A stretch of DNA of 64,000 nt, from assembly GCA_035628135.1 (NCBI GenBank), contig DASPKM010000009.1, positions 248,001 to 312,000 on the forward strand. Direction: 5' to 3'. Positions within the stretch are counted from its first letter, which is position 1; every line of letters starts with the position of its first letter. The notes beneath the pieces are model-generated. The model was not told the DNA's origin, searched no databases, and saw only the letters and a list, made by a program, of their open reading frames with translations. Below are positions 63,402 to 64,000 of the stretch, piece by piece. This DNA is from DASPKM01 sp035628135 (GTDB lineage Bacteria > Bacteroidota > Bacteroidia > Chitinophagales > Chitinophagaceae). The position numbers and the translations under genes are program-made.

Positions 63402-64000
63402 TCAGCTTGCTTTTGCTTTTTGATGGAGTTCCAGATGGCATCCATCTCGGGCAGGCTCATTTCTGCAAGCGGTTTACCCGCCGCAATGGCCTGCTGCTCC
63501 ATTTTAGTGAACCGCTCGATGAATTTCTTGTTGGTTCTGTCCAGGGCCGTTTCGGGGTCAACGTCCAGGAAGCGCGCATAATTGATCAGTGAAAAAAAGA
63601 GATCGCCCAACTCATTCTCCTTTTCGGTTTTGTCGTCGTGTTGTACGGCGGTTTGCAGTTCGTCCATTTCCTCCTTCACCTTATCCCAAACCTGTTCGCG
63701 GGTATCCCATTCAAAGCCGACTTGCTTAGCTTTTTCCTGCAAACGCAATGCCTTAACTGTTGCCGGCAGTGAAACGGGCACGCCAGCAAGGATGGACGAT
63801 TTGCCTTCCTTCAGCTTGAGCTTTTCCCAGTTTTGTTTTACTTCTTCTTCGTCCTGCACTTTTATGTCGCCGTAAATATGCGGATGGCGATGGATGAGCT
63901 TGGTACAAACGCCCTCGATGGCGTCCTGGAGTTGAAATTTATTTTGTTCGCGTCCGATGCGTGCATAAAAAACGATGTGCAGCAACAGGTCGCCGATCTC
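63398..64000 (-). CDS. mazG: Nucleoside triphosphate pyrophosphohydrolase MazG, N-terminus cut by window edge
   Basis: The frame is open to the right edge; residues EIGDLLLHIVFYARIGREQN lead into the second MazG domain, with the metal motif VKEEMDELQ followed by ENELGDLFFSLINYAR. MazG hydrolyses nucleoside triphosphates to monophosphates and pyrophosphate, protecting the cell from abnormal nucleotides. The N-terminal domain starts outside the window. Its stop overlaps the TTG start of the kinase gene. Confidence 0.95.
   Translation of the reverse strand, partial: EIGDLLLHIVFYARIGREQNKFQLQDAIEGVCTKLIHRHPHIYGDIKVQDEEEVKQNWEKLKLKEGKSSILAGVPVSLPATVKALRLQEKAKQVGFEWDTREQVWDKVKEEMDELQTAVQHDDKTEKENELGDLFFSLINYARFLDVDPETALDRTNKKFIERFTKMEQQAIAAGKPLAEMSLPEMDAIWNSIKKQKQAD

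Overview
The window looks like a chromosomal segment of a Bacteroidota bacterium, most likely of the Chitinophagaceae. The evidence is a type IX secretion (T9SS) cargo with a type B C-terminal sorting domain beside a PorP/SprF protein, TAnnTTTG-type promoter boxes, DUF2652, PorP/SprF and MutS-like proteins typical of the phylum, a tmRNA tag ending in YAMAA, and many plant-polysaccharide hydrolases and two-component systems. No phage, insertion sequence, CRISPR array, tRNA or rRNA was found. The family-level placement is inference.

Layout. 1-2.9 kb: the N-terminal part of a large secreted beta-helix surface protein that runs off the left edge. 3.4-6.2 kb: a DUF2652 protein, an orphan NarL-type regulator and an Fe/2OG dioxygenase. 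6.4-13 kb: a GH78 rhamnosidase and GH88 unsaturated glucuronyl hydrolase operon, then a TPR histidine kinase/NarL regulator pair. 13.1-16.9 kb: a T9SS block (beta-helix protein, PKD/type B sorting cargo, PorP/SprF). 16.9-25.9 kb: two very large adjacent proteins (1200 and 1663 aa) that I cannot assign to any family, plus a small secreted protein. 26-28.6 kb: a TPR histidine kinase and a LytTR regulator. 28.8-32.5 kb: a VOC protein, a NarL regulator and a four-gene operon ending in a kinase/regulator pair. 32.7-36.8 kb: an MddA-like methyltransferase with a 41-aa partner, a SurA-like/thioredoxin lipoprotein, an orphan lipoprotein and exonuclease III. 36.8-42.9 kb: a tightly coupled operon (PhyH dioxygenase, TIM-barrel isomerase, GH106, GH28) pointing to rhamnogalacturonan breakdown. 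43-51.9 kb: small stress or membrane proteins, tmRNA, a membrane-anchored MutS-like ATPase, rseP, dxr, a GH3-like protein, rplU-rpmA and a 36-aa histone-like repeat protein. 52-64 kb: pyruvate carboxylase, a LytS/LytTR pair, a PolX with a degenerate polymerase site, a 1255-aa histidine kinase and mazG (cut by the right edge).

How it fits together. The two sugar-hydrolase clusters both act on rhamnose- and uronic-acid-containing glycans, and no SusC/SusD pair is in view. Eleven two-component proteins lie in 64 kb. The most interesting non-textbook signals are (i) the 1663/1200-aa pair of unknown function and (ii) five intergenic inverted repeats whose arms are built from 7- or 8-nt tandem units of differing sequence. 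At three of these loci the stop codons of flanking genes lie inside the arms. All family names come from reading the protein sequence by eye; no database search was run.
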